From Closterium sp. Naga37s-1 (Eukaryota; Streptophyta; Zygnematophyceae; Desmidiales; Closteriaceae): a stretch of DNA of 64,000 nucleotides. The notes under the pieces are model-generated. The model did not search any database, was not told the origin of the DNA, and was given only the letters and a program-made list of their open reading frames with translations. The position numbers and the translations under genes are program-made. Shown in pieces: positions 38,910 through 50,889 of the stretch; positions within the stretch are counted from its first letter, which is position 1; every line of letters begins with the position of its first letter. The stretch covers positions 3,223,001 through 3,287,000 of the forward strand of contig CANJKZ010000922.1 in assembly GCA_947471745.1 (NCBI GenBank). The letters run 5' to 3'.

Positions 38910-39919
38910 ACACTGGAGCTGGAGGCACTGGCGATGGTGGCGCTGGAGCTGGAGGAGCAGGAGCTGGTGACACTAGAGCTGTTGGTGCTAGAGCTAGATG
39001 CACTGGCGCTGGTGGCGCTGGCACTGGAGGAGCTGGAGCTGGAGACACTGGGACTGTTGACCCTAGAGCTAGAGGTGCTGGAGCTGGGGGTGCTGTGTCT
39101 GGCGGTACTGGTGCTGGAGGCACTGTTTGGCCGCGACCGTACTTCGTTCCCCTCCTTCAGCAGGTTCTTGGTCTCCCGTCTTCTACTGGCCTTACTCCTC
39201 CCTTACTGTGTCCACCGCCTGACCAGTCAAAGCCGCCGTTACAGCCAGCCTCCCCACTGCTTGCTCCTTCTCCTTACACTGAGCAGACTGGAGGTCTTAC
39301 AGAGCGTCGTGAGCCTGCGTCTCGTCCTACCTCGCCTGTTCGCGCTGTTTGCACTGGTCGTCGTGTTCCTCGTCCGCATCCTCCTCCTGTCCCCGGCACC
39401 CACGCTATGGCACTTCGTCTTTCCTCTGTTCCACTGCGTGTTCCTCTGCCGCCTCCTCCTGCGTCCTCTCTTCTTGCCATCCCTCACCCTGAGTCTGACC
39501 GCGCTCGTGCTGCCAGCCCCGCTGTCTCTCGTCTCCTCGCCACTGTTGTCACTGACCCTTCTTTTGAGTCCACTGCTGCGTCTGCCCTCGTTGTTGAGCT
39601 AGTTGACTTTGCTGCTGCATGTCGTCTAGACTACGCCACTGCTATTGTTGCTGAGTCTGAGTCTGCCAGTCCTTCGTCCGTCGGGGGTGAGTGTGCTCTT
39701 CGCACGGACGTCCTTGAGGATAGGCAGGAGGAACTTGAGTGTCTTGCAACTGCTGTACCTCGTTTTGCTTCCATGCTGCTTGCCTCTGAGGGAGACCCAG
39801 ATGCACCGTACATCCCGACCCCGCGCTCTTACGTAGAGGCGATTACGGGTCCTTACTCCTCCCAGAGGCAAGCAGCCATGGATGCCGAGACGGCATCATG
39901 GAAGTCCTCAGGCACCTAC
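38910..39919 (+). pseudogene. Cop-A5b second part of linker
   Basis: Glycine/alanine repeats (GAGAGGAGAGDT type), VWPRPYFVPLLQQVLGLPSS, PGTHAMALRLSSVPLRVPLP, ESDRARAASPAVSRLLATVV, ALVVELVDFAAACRLDYATA and SYVEAITGPYSSQRQ. At about 39919 a deletion of roughly 100 bp removes the FRVKRPPGSPP segment and shifts the frame. Confidence 0.8.
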
Positions 39920-41265
39920 GATACGTTGCTAGAGGCTTCAGTCAGCGACAGGGGTTCGACTACTTCTAGACCTTCTCCCTCACCCCGAAGATGACTACTC
40001 TTCGGGTGTTGCTGCACGTCGCTACTCAGCGTGACTACGAGTTGCACTCTCTAGACTTTAGTATAGCTTTCTTGCAGGGCATCATGCACGAGGAGATCTG
40101 GGTGCGCCGCCGACCTGGCTTCACTGGGTCCTTTCCTGCAGGTACCCAGTGGAGCTTCCGGTGGCCAGTCTACGGTCTCCGCCAGGCGCCTCGCGAGTGG
40201 CACGACACACTGAGGACTACACTTGCGGCTCTTGGGTTTGCTCCTTCTACTGCTGACCCGTCGCTGTTTCTACGTCCTCGTGTACGTCGACGACCTCGTC
40301 TTTGCCACTGGTGACACTGAGGCACTTACCCTTGTGAAGTCGGAGCTGCATAAGAGACACACGTGCACTGACCTGGGTGAACTGCGTAGCTATCTTGGCT
40401 TGCAGATTACTCGAGACAGAGCACGGTGCACCATCATCCTGACTCAGTCACACATGGTGCACCAGGTCCTTCAGCGCTTCGGCTTCTAGTTCTCCTCGCC
40501 ACAGCCCACTCCTCTGTCTACCGGCCACTTGCTCTCAGCTCCACCTTTGGACGAGTCCGTAGAGCCGAGTGGTCCATACCCAGAGCTTGTGGGTTGCCTC
40601 ATGGACCTGATGACGTGCACACGACCTGATTTCGCGTACCCTCTCAGCCTTCTGGCTCACTACGTGGCTCCTAATAGGCACCGAAAGGTGCACTGGGATG
40701 TTGCGAAGAGGGTACTGCGTTACCTGTGCAGTACGTTGGGCATGGGGCTCGTGCTTGGAGGACGGGGTCCAGTTGTCCTCACTGGTCACGCAGACGCTTC
40801 TGAGGTTGATGACTCAGCTACGCAGCGGTCGTCACAGGGTTACACCTTTAGCCTTGGTTCTGGCTCTGTTTCCTGGCGGTCTACCCGCTCGTCTTCTGTT
40901 CTCAGCTCCAGTTGTGAGGCTGAGATCTACGCAGGGGCCATGGCTGCACAGGAGTTACGCTGGCTCACCTACCTGTTGACTGACTTGGGAGAGCAGCCTC
41001 GTTCGCCTCCAGTTCTGTACGTAGATAACAAGGCCATGATTGCCTTGTGTCAGGAGCATAGACTGGAGCACAGAACGAAGCACATCGCTCTACGATACTT
41101 TCTTGCTTGAGAGTTGCAGCAGCGTGGCCAGCTTCGTCTTGCGTACGTGGCCACTAGGGCCAACACTGCTGATATATTCACCAAGGCACTTCCGCCTGGT
41201 GATCATCAGCGCTTCTCTACTGTGTTAGGCCTTGTGCCTACTTTGCCTCACTTGCTCACTGCTTG
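39920..41265 (+). pseudogene. Cop-A5b reverse transcriptase and RNase H
   Basis: Starts RYVARGFSQRQGFDYF after the deletion, then TLRVLLHVATQRDYELHSLD, YGLRQAPREWHDTL. A second deletion of about 30 bp just before FYVLVYVDDLVFATG shifts the frame. RNase H keeps TGHADAS, SSSCEAEIYAG and YVDNKAMIALC, and stops in place of an Arg codon at RYFLA*ELQQ near 41108. It ends PHLLTA at 41263. Confidence 0.85.
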
Positions 41266-41469
41266 AGTCTGTTTGTACTATGATCTCTATATATACTTGC
41301 ATGCTTACACTTGCTAGGGTATGATCACTGTATTGTTTGTTCTTTTTATATAACTCTGCATCTGAACTGGCCTTGTGGCCCTTTGCTTGTGCTCGGACTG
41401 TGTGGTGACTTTGTGATCCACCCTGCGCTTGCTTTGATTTTCTTCACTGGTCTTGTGACCACTTGTTCT

Positions 41470-41622
41470 CCCCCACTTTGCCTATGGGGGTGTGTCAAAA
41501 TGTTATATAGCTTATATTGTGTAGGCTATAGTGGGGTAGCTCATAAGGGGTACAACCCAATTAGAATTGTACTTGTACCCAACTCTTTGCTAGTTCATCC
41601 ATTCTCGTTCATTATTCTGACA
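41470..41622 (+). repeat. Cop-A5b polypurine tract and 3' LTR (41493-41622, 130 bp)
   Basis: CCCCCA (41470-41475) and TGGGGG (41485-41490) form the tract hairpin. The LTR begins TGTCAAAATGTTATAT and ends ATTATTCTGACA, somewhat diverged from the A3/A4 LTR. Confidence 0.88.
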
Positions 41623-43150
41623 TATTAAGGAGATAGGTACTGTCCAGATGGAATGCCTTCACCACATGGACGTGGCGGAGCAGTGCTTCAATTAGAATCA
41701 CGGAGTACGCATACATTCCTGTAGTCCAATTGAGGCGAAGGCATCCTGTTGCAGCATCCTCTCCGCTTGCATTCCAATATCTAACGTAAGCCAGCTCCTC
41801 CCTCCCTCCACGTATTTTTTGTGTGGAACAACAGAAGCAACCTTGCATACCACTCCTCTCTCCGGCCATACCTTACACCCTCCAATGCAACATCCGAGTA
41901 CCAATGCCTCTCAAAATAGTCAGGAGTCGCTCGAACAAAGTGAGAAACTCTTGAGAATCTAGCGTCGTCTGCCGCAGGGATTGCTAGCGATGCATGGGCC
42001 TGCATAACAATTTTTGTTAGTCATCAATGATACGAGCCAGCCAAACGATGGTTGATTGCATAAACATTCAAGTACTTACTCGAATCTTGGTGACGCATCC
42101 GGCATAACGTATTAGCGCATCCTTGAGGGCAGCTTGGGCACCAGGGTGTTGCTTGGCCCACTTCCTTGCAAACAAGTAGGTGGAGGTGGGTTCTTCTGGT
42201 AACTCCACAGAGAGGAAGAATGATTCCTTGGTAAGAGTCCGTGTGTCGGTCTCAATTGCCTGCCAACATATGATATTGATATTATTACATTCTGCATTCA
42301 TATCCATACAATTCAAGCACTAAACATGTTTGCCTGCCGCATAGCGGTGTCCCGGCCAGTAGGATCGTCCACCGGCACCACATCCGAAATGCGCCTAGCA
42401 TGGAACTTCATTATCTGCCCATCTACATTGCGCTTGTTGGACCGACGGTAGATCCTCTTTACCAACGGACCGACGGTATATTGCAACTTCCTCACAAGAT
42501 TGCCTACTACAAGAGCACATTTACAGTAGCCAGGCATTCGTTCCATGCATAAGGGTTTACATGCATGGTATTAGTACCGGGAGGTCATCTTCTTCAGCTC
42601 CCGGAGGGACCGCTCAGTGTGCCTCTCTGGCTAGGAGCACAGGAGGTACCAGCCAAGATAGGCACGAACTGCATCCATCTGGGGCTGGCGAAGTAGGCCG
42701 GCAAAAACAAACACCATGACCTGCAAAATTCGTGGATAGCAGCAAAGGGGAGGGTGAGCACAGATGGTGGGAGGAGTAGGGACAAAGAGTGGCAACATGA
42801 GCAGACTGGTTGAGGGGCGGGACAAGCAACAGGAAATGGAGGAGGGGGCAGGCAGCAGGGTGTGTATTGTAACATGGATTCAGCATGCTCTATGTATCGG
42901 GTGCAGCCTATCGCACAAGATGATAACATGCAAGGCTGTCATACCTGCATGAAGGCCCTGTGCTCATAGGCCGCGACACATGCTCAGGTCTCGAAGTAGG
43001 CGCTCTCCGGCAGGCGCATGTGATTCAGGCGAGTGCGGTCGGGAATGAGTGACAGGCGCCTGCCCATACACATCAGTTTAACGGTGGCACAAATCCAGAA
43101 ATATGTCAGCAAGAGCACAGTAGCTATGATTTGATTATATGTGACCAAGA
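41623..43150 (-). pseudogene. Decayed multi-exon coding remnant of unknown identity
   Basis: On the minus strand several exon-like pieces join in phase 0. One ends EHRAFMQ with a GTATGA donor near 42944. A piece starts VMVFVFAGLLRQPQMDAVRA. Another starts near 42510 and ends ...DDPTGRDTAMRQ with a GC donor near 42327. The next is IETDTRTLTKESFFLSVELP ... DALIRYAGCVTKIR (42082-42261, acceptor ttggcag, donor GTAAGT). Then AHASLAIPAADDARFSRVSH ... EEWYARLLLLFHTKNTW begins at 42006 after acceptor gttatgcag, and continues in another frame as ELAYVRYWNASGEDAATGCL and HVVKAFHLDSTYLLN. There are stops inside two pieces. It might be a relic of a DNA transposon gene (the last block faintly recalls C-terminal regions of large plant and fungal transposases) or a dead host gene. 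Confidence 0.55.
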
Positions 43151-43155
43151 GCAAC

Positions 43156-43808
43156 AAATCCAAGAACAAGAACAAGAAAGATATGATCGTTCGAAGTTTT
43201 TGATTGTGATGCAGCGACTATGGGAATTTGCGGGTTGACTCAATATGGGGTACAAACTTTTGGGGGTTGGGAAATTCATCACCATCACTGTAGATGATGC
43301 CAAGTGGTTGGGAGAAGCCAAACCAGGTTGGCAGGTGTGGCCAAGTTAGGTGAGGTGGATGGCATGGGTTGGGAAAGTGACAAATGTCAAAGTTGGGGTG
43401 CCTATAGAGAGGGGAATTGTGTGGTATGGGGTTTCCTTGGTTGGGGACTCCCTTTGGACCTTCCGTCTCATCCTCCTCATCCACTCCTACCTGGTTCAAT
43501 TGCTACTCTAACTTTCTTGTTTCAACTTGTGAGATAATTGTGATTGAGTTAAGTTTCTATGGCAGCATACCCCCTAGTGCGCCGAAATTCATAACTCGAG
43601 TTATACTCCATTTTTTGATACGATTCAAATTGGGAAAGATAGCCACGGTCAAGGGCTACAACACACTTGAGTTTGAAAGGATTCTAACTGATCGTTTTCC
43701 TTCGACAGCGTTTATTGTGACGAAAAACGTTCAGTCCAGAATTGTAGTTGACGATTTTGATATATTTCGGCCCCTAAACGTTATAGAATCCGTCCTTAGT
43801 CTCTAAAA
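43156..43808 (+). repeat. Cop-B2 5' LTR (5'-truncated) with primer binding site following
   Basis: Aligns with Cop-B1's LTR from aacaagaaag onwards (gtggccaagttaggtgag, cccctagtgcgccgaa, gtccttagtctcta). TGGTATCACAGC at 43811-43822 carries one change from the consensus primer site. Confidence 0.88.
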
Positions 43809-43897
43809 AGTGGTATCACAGCTTATAAAGGACTTTGTGAAGAGTCTTATGAGGTGTGAAGACCCTCCAAGACCCACCATGGCCTGTGGGCGAGCCT

Positions 43898-44028
43898 TGT
43901 CAAACTTATATGCTATAGTCTATCTAGGCTGCAGTGGGGTAGTTCATATAGGGTACAACACTTTTAGGTTTACTACTTGTACCCACCTCCTTGCTAGTTC
44001 ACTCATTCATTCGTTCAATATTCTCACA
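43898..44028 (+). repeat. Cop-G1 5' LTR (131 bp)
   Basis: Starts TGTCAAACTTATATGC, ends CAATATTCTCACA. A few differences from 51119-51249 (for example ctacttgta versus ctactttta). Confidence 0.95.
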
Positions 44029-44080
44029 TGGTATTCTGAGCAGGTTCCCTCGTGGGAACGTTTTTTTTAGGGCCCACCAC
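44029..44080 (+). promoter_or_regulatory. Cop-G1 primer binding site, stem-loop and GGGCCCACC motif
   Basis: TGGTATTCTGAGC (44029-44041) is followed by GTTCCC (44044-44049), loop TCGT, GGGAAC (44054-44059), then eight T and GGGCCCACC. Layout and loop match Cop-A3, while the stem differs and still pairs. Confidence 0.8.
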
Positions 44081-44848
44081 GAACATTTTTTTTCCTGCCC
44101 TGCCCGAAGCGCACCTCGCGCCTGCCTTACCTGCGCTGTCGCGCGCCCTTCCCTAGCTGGCCCGTCGCGGCGCTGCCTCAGCCGGCCCGTCCCGGCCCGT
44201 AGCTGCCTGTCGCTGGCCCGTCACCACAAGTCGCGGCTCTGCCTTAGCCGCCCGCTGCGGCCCCGCGCTCGCCCGTCGCTGGCCCGTCTCGGCCTGTCCC
44301 GGCCCGTCTCGGCCCGACCCGGCAAGTCCGGCCCGTCTCGGCCCGTCCTGGCCCGTCCCCGCCCGTCGCCGGCCCGTCCCGGCCCCTTTGCCGCCCGTCG
44401 ACGGCCCGTCGCCGCCCGTCGTCGGCCCGTTCGCCGCCCATCACGGCCTCTGCCCTGCAGCCGCCCAGTCGCGGCCTCTGCCCTACAGCCGCCCGTCGTC
44501 GGCCCGTTCGTCGCCTGTCGCGGCCCTGCCCTGCTGCCGCCCCCTGTCGCGGCCCTGCCTTGCTGCCGCCCCAGTCGCGGCCCTGCCTTCGCCGCCCGGT
44601 GCGGCCTCTGCCCTGCAACTGCCCCTGTCGCGGCCCTCACCTAAACCGCCAGCTGCGGCCCTGCCCTGCACCCGCCCCTGGTAAGCACCCGCGCTGCCCT
44701 GCCGCGCCGCGCCGCCTGCTGCCGCGCCGCGCCGCCAGGAACCGAGCCACGCCGCCCTGCCGAGCCGTGCCGCCCATCCGAGCCGCGCCGCCCAGCCGAG
44801 CCGCGCTGCTCTTCTGCTGCCACTAGTGCTACTGCTGCTACTGCCGCT
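44081..44848 (+). repeat. Cop-G1 GC-rich leader
   Basis: Short reiterated units such as ggcccgtcgccg, gtcgcggccctgcc and ccgagccgcgccg fill the space between primer site and gag. The open frames on either strand are repeat artefacts. Confidence 0.8.
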
Positions 44849-46200
44849 ATGGCTAGCCCTACTGTTCTTACCTTTGATGCTGAGGGGCGTGCGGTATACT
44901 TTGACGTGTGTGTTGATGACCTGGAGCTCTTTCTTCAGTGTGACTCTCGGGATGGGGTATCCCTTTTCGATCACACTTCCGGTGTCTCTACTGCACCTGC
45001 TGCCACTGCTGACAGTACGGTTCGCTCGCAGTGGACCACTCGTTAGGCTGTTGCTCACCTTGCTGTTCGTAGTCACCTGCCGCCGGCTGAGCGCGCGCAT
45101 TTTGGCCAGTACAAGACTGCTAAGTCTTTGTACGACGCTCTAGTTGCGCGCTACTCCTCCCCTGCCACTGCTGCCCTCAGCCGCCTCATGCTGCCGTACC
45201 TTTTCCCTGACCTTGCCGCCTTTGCCACAGTCGCTGACCTCATTACTCACCTCCGCACTAGTGACGCCCTCTACCGCGCTGCCCTTCCCACTGAGTTTTG
45301 TGCCAAGAACCCCCCCCCCATGTACATCACCCTTTACTACCTAGTCACCCGCCTCCCTGACTCCCTTGCTTCAGTCAGGGACCACTTTCTCTCCCTTTGC
45401 CCCACCAAGCTCAATGTCGACCTGCTAGAGGAGCACCTCACTGCAGCTGAGAAGAGTATCTTAGCTGTAGGTGCTTCTCGCGGCGACCGTCGCACTCCTT
45501 TCTTTGAGGGGTGTTCCCCTGTCCCCCTTCTCCCCTCTGTTGCTTCTGCTGCTGCTGTCGACCTCGTTGGCACTAAGGAGGTCGGGGCTGCGTCTGCTCC
45601 TAGCGGAAGGTGCCGCAACAGCAAGGGCAAGGGGAGCAAGGGTGGTGGAGGGGACGGTGGGGGCGGCGGCGGAGGCGGTGGAGGAGGCGGAGGGGGTGGC
45701 AGTGGAGGTGGGGGTGGTGGCGGGAGTGGGGGCTTCAGTGGCGGCGGTGGAGGTAGTGGAGGCAGCGGCAGTGGCGGTGGAGGCATCGGCAGTGGCGGTG
45801 GAGGCAGCGGCAGCGGTGGTGTAGGTGGCGACGGCGGTGGTGCAGGTCGAGGTGCAGCCGCGCAGCGTGGAGGCTTTGGTGGTAGCCAGCGCCAGCAGCA
45901 GCCGGGTTCCCGTGAGACCCCGTCGGCCCAGCAGCTTCGTGAGTGGTACACTGGGCGTGGGAGGTCTGGGGGTGTTGGTCCCTGCACTTACGTTCTTCGC
46001 ACCGGCGGGCACCGTGGGGAGACGTGCGGGATGCCACACACTGCGCAGCGCTGCTTCGGTCGCCTGACTGACGCCTGGCACGCCCAGTTTCCTGACGCTG
46101 TTGAGCTCCCTCGCTGGGGTGATCTGCTTAGGCAGAATGTTGCTATCTTTGATCTTGATTTCGATGCTATCCTTTCTGCCATGTATGCTGTGACTGATAG
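44849..46200 (+). pseudogene. Cop-G1 gag with atypical zinc finger
   Basis: ATG 44849 (MASPTVLTFDAEGRAVYFDV). A TAG at 45044-45046 interrupts the frame, which otherwise continues: LAVRSHLPPAERAHFGQYKT, ARYSSPATAALSRLMLPYLF, RLPDSLASVRDHFLSL. The FFEGCSPVPLLPS segment, a basic KGKGSKGG patch and a glycine tract of over 70 residues follow. Then TPSAQQLREWYTGRGRSGG and the finger CTYVLRTGGHRGETC...H...C with spacing C-x13-C-x3-H-x4-C. The start matches family A gag in position and style. Confidence 0.9.
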
Positions 46201-47757
46201 TGCTGAGGGTGACTGTTACCTGAGTGTTCCGCCCGACCCGGGCATTGGGGCTGCTGCTCTAGGTGCTAGTGCGTCTGCTGCTCCACGTATTGCTGAGTCT
46301 GCTGCTCCAGGTGCTGGTGAGTCTGCTCTATCTGGTACTGCACCTCCTGAGGCCTTGCACACTTTCACACTTGACTCTGGTGCTTCGCGCTCGTTCTTTC
46401 GCGACAGCACCACCCTCACGCCGCTCAGTCGGCCTGTCGCAGTCTCCCTGGCTGACCCCTCTGGGGGCCCAGTCCTTGCGCACTCTTCCACGGTTCTACC
46501 GTGTCCAGCGGCCCCGTCGGGCTTGCTGTCGGGACTCCACCTCCCCTCGTTCTCTACGAACCTGGTGAGTGGAGCTGACCTCCAGGACGCGTGGGTTGAC
46601 CAGTTCACCCCTGGAGGTCAGCGTGTGACCCACTGCACTTGCTCTCGGACGGGCCGCCACCTGGCCACGTTCACCCGTCGGCCTGGGTCGAGTCTGTACA
46701 CACTGACTACTGCGTCTCCTCCGGTTGCTGCGTTTGGTCAGGTAGAAGCGTCTGGTCAGGTGTTTTCTGCCGCGTCCAGGTCTAGTCCAGTGTCTGCCCC
46801 CTGCTCGTGTCGTCCTCTGTCACACGAGACTCTCCTTTGCCACCACCGCCTTGGTCACCCCTCCCTGCCTCGTCTTCGAGGTATGGCCTCCCGTACCCTT
46901 GTCTCGGGTCTCCCCCGGTCCCTCCCTCCCCTTCTTCCGGGGCCTGCCCCTACCTGTGTTCCTTGTGTCGAGGGCCGGCAGCGCGCCGCTCCTCACTCCT
47001 CCACGTTCCCTCCGACGGAGGCTCCCCTGCAGACTCTTCACATGGACATGTGGGGCCCAGCCCGCGTCCGTGAACAGGGTCACGAGCGTTACTTCCTGCT
47101 GGTCATTGACGACTACTCGCGTTACACCACAGTCTTCCCCTTGCGCAGCAAGGGTGAGGTCGCTGAGGTGTTGATCGACTGGATCCGCGGTGCCTGTCGC
47201 CAGCTCAGCGAGCGTTTCGGCTCGGACCTTCCTGTTTTGCGTCTGCACTCAGACTGAGGGCCATCTGTCGTGCGGAGGGCATCCGCCAGACGTTCACGCT
47301 TCCGGCCTCCCCACAGCAAAATGGGATTGCTGAGCGCCGCATTGGCATGGTCATGGACGTCGCTCGTATGTCCATGATCCATGAAGCTGCTCCCCATTTT
47401 CTGTGGCCGTTCGCGGTTCAGTACGCTGCGCATCAGATCAACCTTCAGCCTCGTGTCTCCTTGCCGGAGACCACACCTACTCTGCGGTGGACGGGGAAGG
47501 TTGGCGATGCGTTCGCGTTCCGTGTCTGGGGATCTCGTGCTTTTGTCCGCGATACTTCAGCGTACAATCTGTCCTCCCGTGCCGTTCCCTGCGTCTTCCT
47601 TGGCTTCCCCCCTGACGCACCCAGGTGGCAGTTCTACCACCCCACCTCGCGTTGTGTTCTGTCTTCTCAGGACGTCACGTTTGACGAGTCGGTGTCGTAC
47701 TACCGTCTCTTTCCCTACCGCACTGCCTCTCTCCCCCCCCCCGGCCACTCTTCCTAG
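46201..47757 (+). pseudogene. Cop-G1 protease and integrase
   Basis: Protease TLDSGASRSFF (Asp codon at 46373), pre-integrase LLCHHRLGHPSLPRLRGM and CVPCVEGRQ, integrase HMDMWGPARV (first Asp, 47045) and FLLVIDDYSRYTTVFPL. At LHSD the next codon is TGA (47255-47257) and a short deletion removes GGEFSSDLL, so the second catalytic Asp neighbourhood is destroyed. It resumes as SPQQNGIAERRIGMVMDV and continues to DVTFDESVSYYRLFPY. A further frameshift occurs in the C-run near 47740. Confidence 0.88.
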
Positions 47758-49320
47758 CACCAGGTACTCCTACGGTAGACCCCCTCCCCCCTCAGGGTCC
47801 TGCCCCCTCAGGTGTGTCCCAGGTAGAACCTGCCGAGCCGGTTGAGGTAGCTGTCGACTCAGGTGCTGCTAGGGGTGCTGAGCCTACGGGTGCGGGGACT
47901 GGGGGTGCTGAGCCTGAGGTTTCTGTGTCTGAGGGTGCGGAGCCTGGGTTTGCTGAGCCTCAGCATGTGGAGCCTGGGGGTGCTGAGCCTGAGCGTGTGG
48001 AGCCTGGGTTTGCTGAGCGTGGGGGTCCTGAGTCTGGGGGTTCTGAGCCTGGGCGTGCTGAGTCTGGCGGTCCTCCGGGTGTCCCGTCGCAGTGGGAGCC
48101 CCTCTCTCCGCAGCAGCTCCGTGAGTGGTACACTCGGCGCTGTTGCGGTAATGCTGGTGCTGGAGGTGCTGTTAGAGCTGCTGGAGGTGCTGCTGGTGCT
48201 GGAGCTGCTGGAGGTGCTGTTGGTGCTAGAGCTGCTGGAGGTGCCTCTGGAGCTGCTGGGGGTACTGCTGGTGCTGGAGCTGCTGGAGGTGCTGCTGGAG
48301 GTACTTGTGCTATTGGAGGTCCTGCTGGTGTTGGAGCTGCTAGAGGTGCTGGAGCAGCTGGTCCTGAAGGTGCTCGTACTGGAGGTACTGGAGCTGCTGG
48401 GGCTGGTGGTGCTGCAGGAGTTGGAGCAGCAGGTACTGGAGCTGTTGCTACTGGAGGTGCTTCTGGTGCTGGAGCTGTTGGAGGTACTGGAGCTGGTGGT
48501 GCTGCGGGAGTTGTAGCTGGAGACCCTGGAGCTGAGGGTACTGGTGCTGTCTCTGCTGTTTCTGGGGGCGCTGCGCGGCCGCGGCCGTACTACGTTCCGC
48601 TCCTTCAGCAGGTTCTTGGTCTCCCGCCTTCTCCTGGTCCTACTCCTCCTTTACTGCGTCCACCGCCTGTCCAGTCACAGTCGCAGTTATAGCCGGCCAC
48701 TCCACTGCCTGGTCCTTCTCCTTACTCTGGACCGACTAGATGTCTTACGGAGCGTCGTGAGCATGAGTCGCGTCCTGTGTTGCCTGAGTCTCGTCCTCCG
48801 TCACCTGAGTCTCGTTCTGCGTCACCTGTCCGCACTATTCGCGTTGGTCGTCGTGTTTCGCGTCCGCGTCCTCCTCCTGTCCCTGGCACTCACTCTATGA
48901 CACTGCGTCCTTCCACTGCTCCACAGCGTGTCCCTCTGCCGTCTCCTCCTGCGTCCTCTCTTCCTGACGGTCCAGACCTGGATTCTGACTCCTTTCGTGC
49001 TGCTAGTCCTACTGTCTCGCGCTTTCTGGGCACTGCTGTCACTGACCCTTCGCTATAGTCCACTGCTGCGTCTGCTCTAGTTGCTGAGCTTGTTGACTTT
49101 GCTGCCGCCTGTCATCTAGACTACGCCGCTTGTCTTATTTGCTGAGTCTGAGTCTGCGTCTGTCTGTCCTCCGTCCGTCGGGGGTGAGTGTGCTCTTTGC
49201 ACGGACGTCCTTGAGGACAGACAGGAGGAGTTTGAGTGCTTTGCCGCTGCTATACCTCATCTCGTGTCCATGCTGCTTGCCCCTGAGGGAGACCCAGATG
49301 CACCAGACATCCCGACCCCG
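47758..49320 (+). pseudogene. Cop-G1 integrase-RT linker
   Basis: SGVSQVEPAEPVEVAVDSGA, then repeats of the EPGFAEP/ESGGSEP type, the motif PLSPQQLREWYTRR, repeats of GAAGGAVGARAAGGA type, RPRPYYVPLLQQVLGLPPSP and a proline/arginine tail. It is followed by ELVDFAAACHLDYAACLI and GGECALCTDVLEDRQEEFE. Contains at least three stops (after QSQSQL near 48690, after VTDPSL near 49057, and near 49143). The REWYT form of the motif matches the form in this element's own gag. Confidence 0.82.
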
Positions 49321-50889
49321 CGCTCTTACGCAGAGGCGATAGAGGGTCCCTACTCCTCTCAGTGGCAGGCAGCCATGGACGCCGAGATGGCTTCCTGGAA
49401 GTCCACAGACACCTACGTCGACGAAGTTCCCCGGCCTGGGGCGAACATCATCAGTGGCATGTGGATCTTCAGGGTGAAGCGGCCGCCGGGTTCTTCGCCT
49501 GTCTTCAAGGCGCGTTACGTTGCACATGGCTTTAGTCAGCGACAGGGAGTTGACTTCTTCCAGACCTTCTCCCCTACCCCGAAGATGACCACTCTTCGGG
49601 TACTGCTGCACGTCGCCGCTCACCATGACTACGAGCTCCACTCGCTTGATTTCAGCACACCCTTCCTACAGGGCAGCCTGCACGAGGAGATCTGGCTGCG
49701 CCGCCCACCTGGTTTCACTGGGTCGTTTCCTGCTGGTACCTAGTGGAGCCTCCGGCGGCCAGTCTACGGTCTCCGTCAGGCACCCCGTGAGTGGCACGAC
49801 ACACTGAGGACGACTCTTGCTACTCTTGGTTTTGCTCCTTCCACTGCTGACCCGTCGCTGTTTCTACGCACTGACACCACTCTGCCGCCGTTCTACGTTC
49901 TCGTGTACGTAGACCACTTGGTCTTTGCTACTACTGACACTGAGGCACTTGCCCACGTGAAGTCCGAGCTGCAGAAGAGACACACGTGCACAGACCTGGG
50001 TGAACTGACAAGCTATCTTGGCTTGCGGATCACTCGAGACAGAGCACAGTGCACCATTACCTTGACTCAGTCACACATGGTGCAGCAGGTCCTTCAGCGC
50101 TTTGGCTTCACGTACTCCTCGCCACAGTCCACTCCTCTGCCTACCGGTCACTCGCTCTCAGCTCCACCTTCGGACGAGTCCGTACAGCCGAATGGCCCGT
50201 ATCCAGAGCTTGTGGGCTGCTTCATGTACCTGATGACTTGCACACGACCTGACCTCGCATACCCTCTCAGCCTTCTGGCTCGCTACGTGGCTCCCGTTCG
50301 ACACCGAGAGGTGCACTGGGATGCTGCGAAGAGGGTGTTGCGCTACCTGTGCAGTACGTCGGGCATGGGGCTCGTGCTTGGAGGACGGGCTCGAGTTGTC
50401 CTCACTGGCCACGCAGACGCTTCCTGGGTTGACGACATGACTACGCAGTGGTCGTCACAGGGTTACACCTTCAGTCTTGGCTCCGGTTCTGTCTCTTGGC
50501 GGTCTACCCGCTCGTCTTCTGTTCTCAGCTCCAGTTGTGAGGCTGAGCTCTACGTTGGGGCCATGGCTGCACAGGAGTTACGCTGGCTCACCTACCTGCT
50601 GACCGACTTGGAAGAGGCGCCTCGTTCTCCTCCAGTTCTGTACGTCGACAACAAGGCCATGCTGGCCTTGTGTCAGGAGCACAGACTGGAGCACAGAACA
50701 AAGCACATTGCTCTGCGCTACTTCCTTGCTCGAGAGTTGCAGCAGCGTGGTCAGCTTCGTCTTGCTTACGTGGCCTCTCGGGCCAACACTGCTGATGTTT
50801 TCACCAAGGCACTTCAGCCTTGTGATCATCAGCGCTTCTGTACTGTTCTAGGCCTTGTACCTACGGTACCTCACTTGCTTTCTTCTTGA
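49321..50889 (+). pseudogene. Cop-G1 reverse transcriptase (YVDH) and RNase H
   Basis: SYAEAIEGPYSSQWQAAMDA, MWIFRVKRPPGSSPVFKARY, TPKMTTLRVLLHVAAHHDYE, a TAG in place of Gln near 49740, YGLRQAPREWHDTL, and LVYVDHLVFATTD: the second active-site Asp is His (CAC at 49915-49917). RNase H keeps TGHADAS, SSSCEAELYVG, YVDNKAMLALC and ANTADVFTKAL, and ends at TGA 50887-50889 after PTVPHLLSS. Apart from the YVDH change and one stop it is full length. Confidence 0.93.

Larger units (their letters stand above)
37499..41622 (+). mobile_element. Cop-A5b, 5'-truncated copia element with 3' LTR
   Basis: Starts within integrase (LPETSPTLRWTGEVG), continues through the linker (split by a full copy of repeat X), reverse transcriptase, RNase H, 3' untranslated region and a 130 bp LTR. 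There is no 5' LTR, and deletions in the reverse transcriptase break the frame. The 5' joint to A5a and that of A5a to Cop-E show only a few shared bases, as expected for end joining. Confidence 0.85.
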
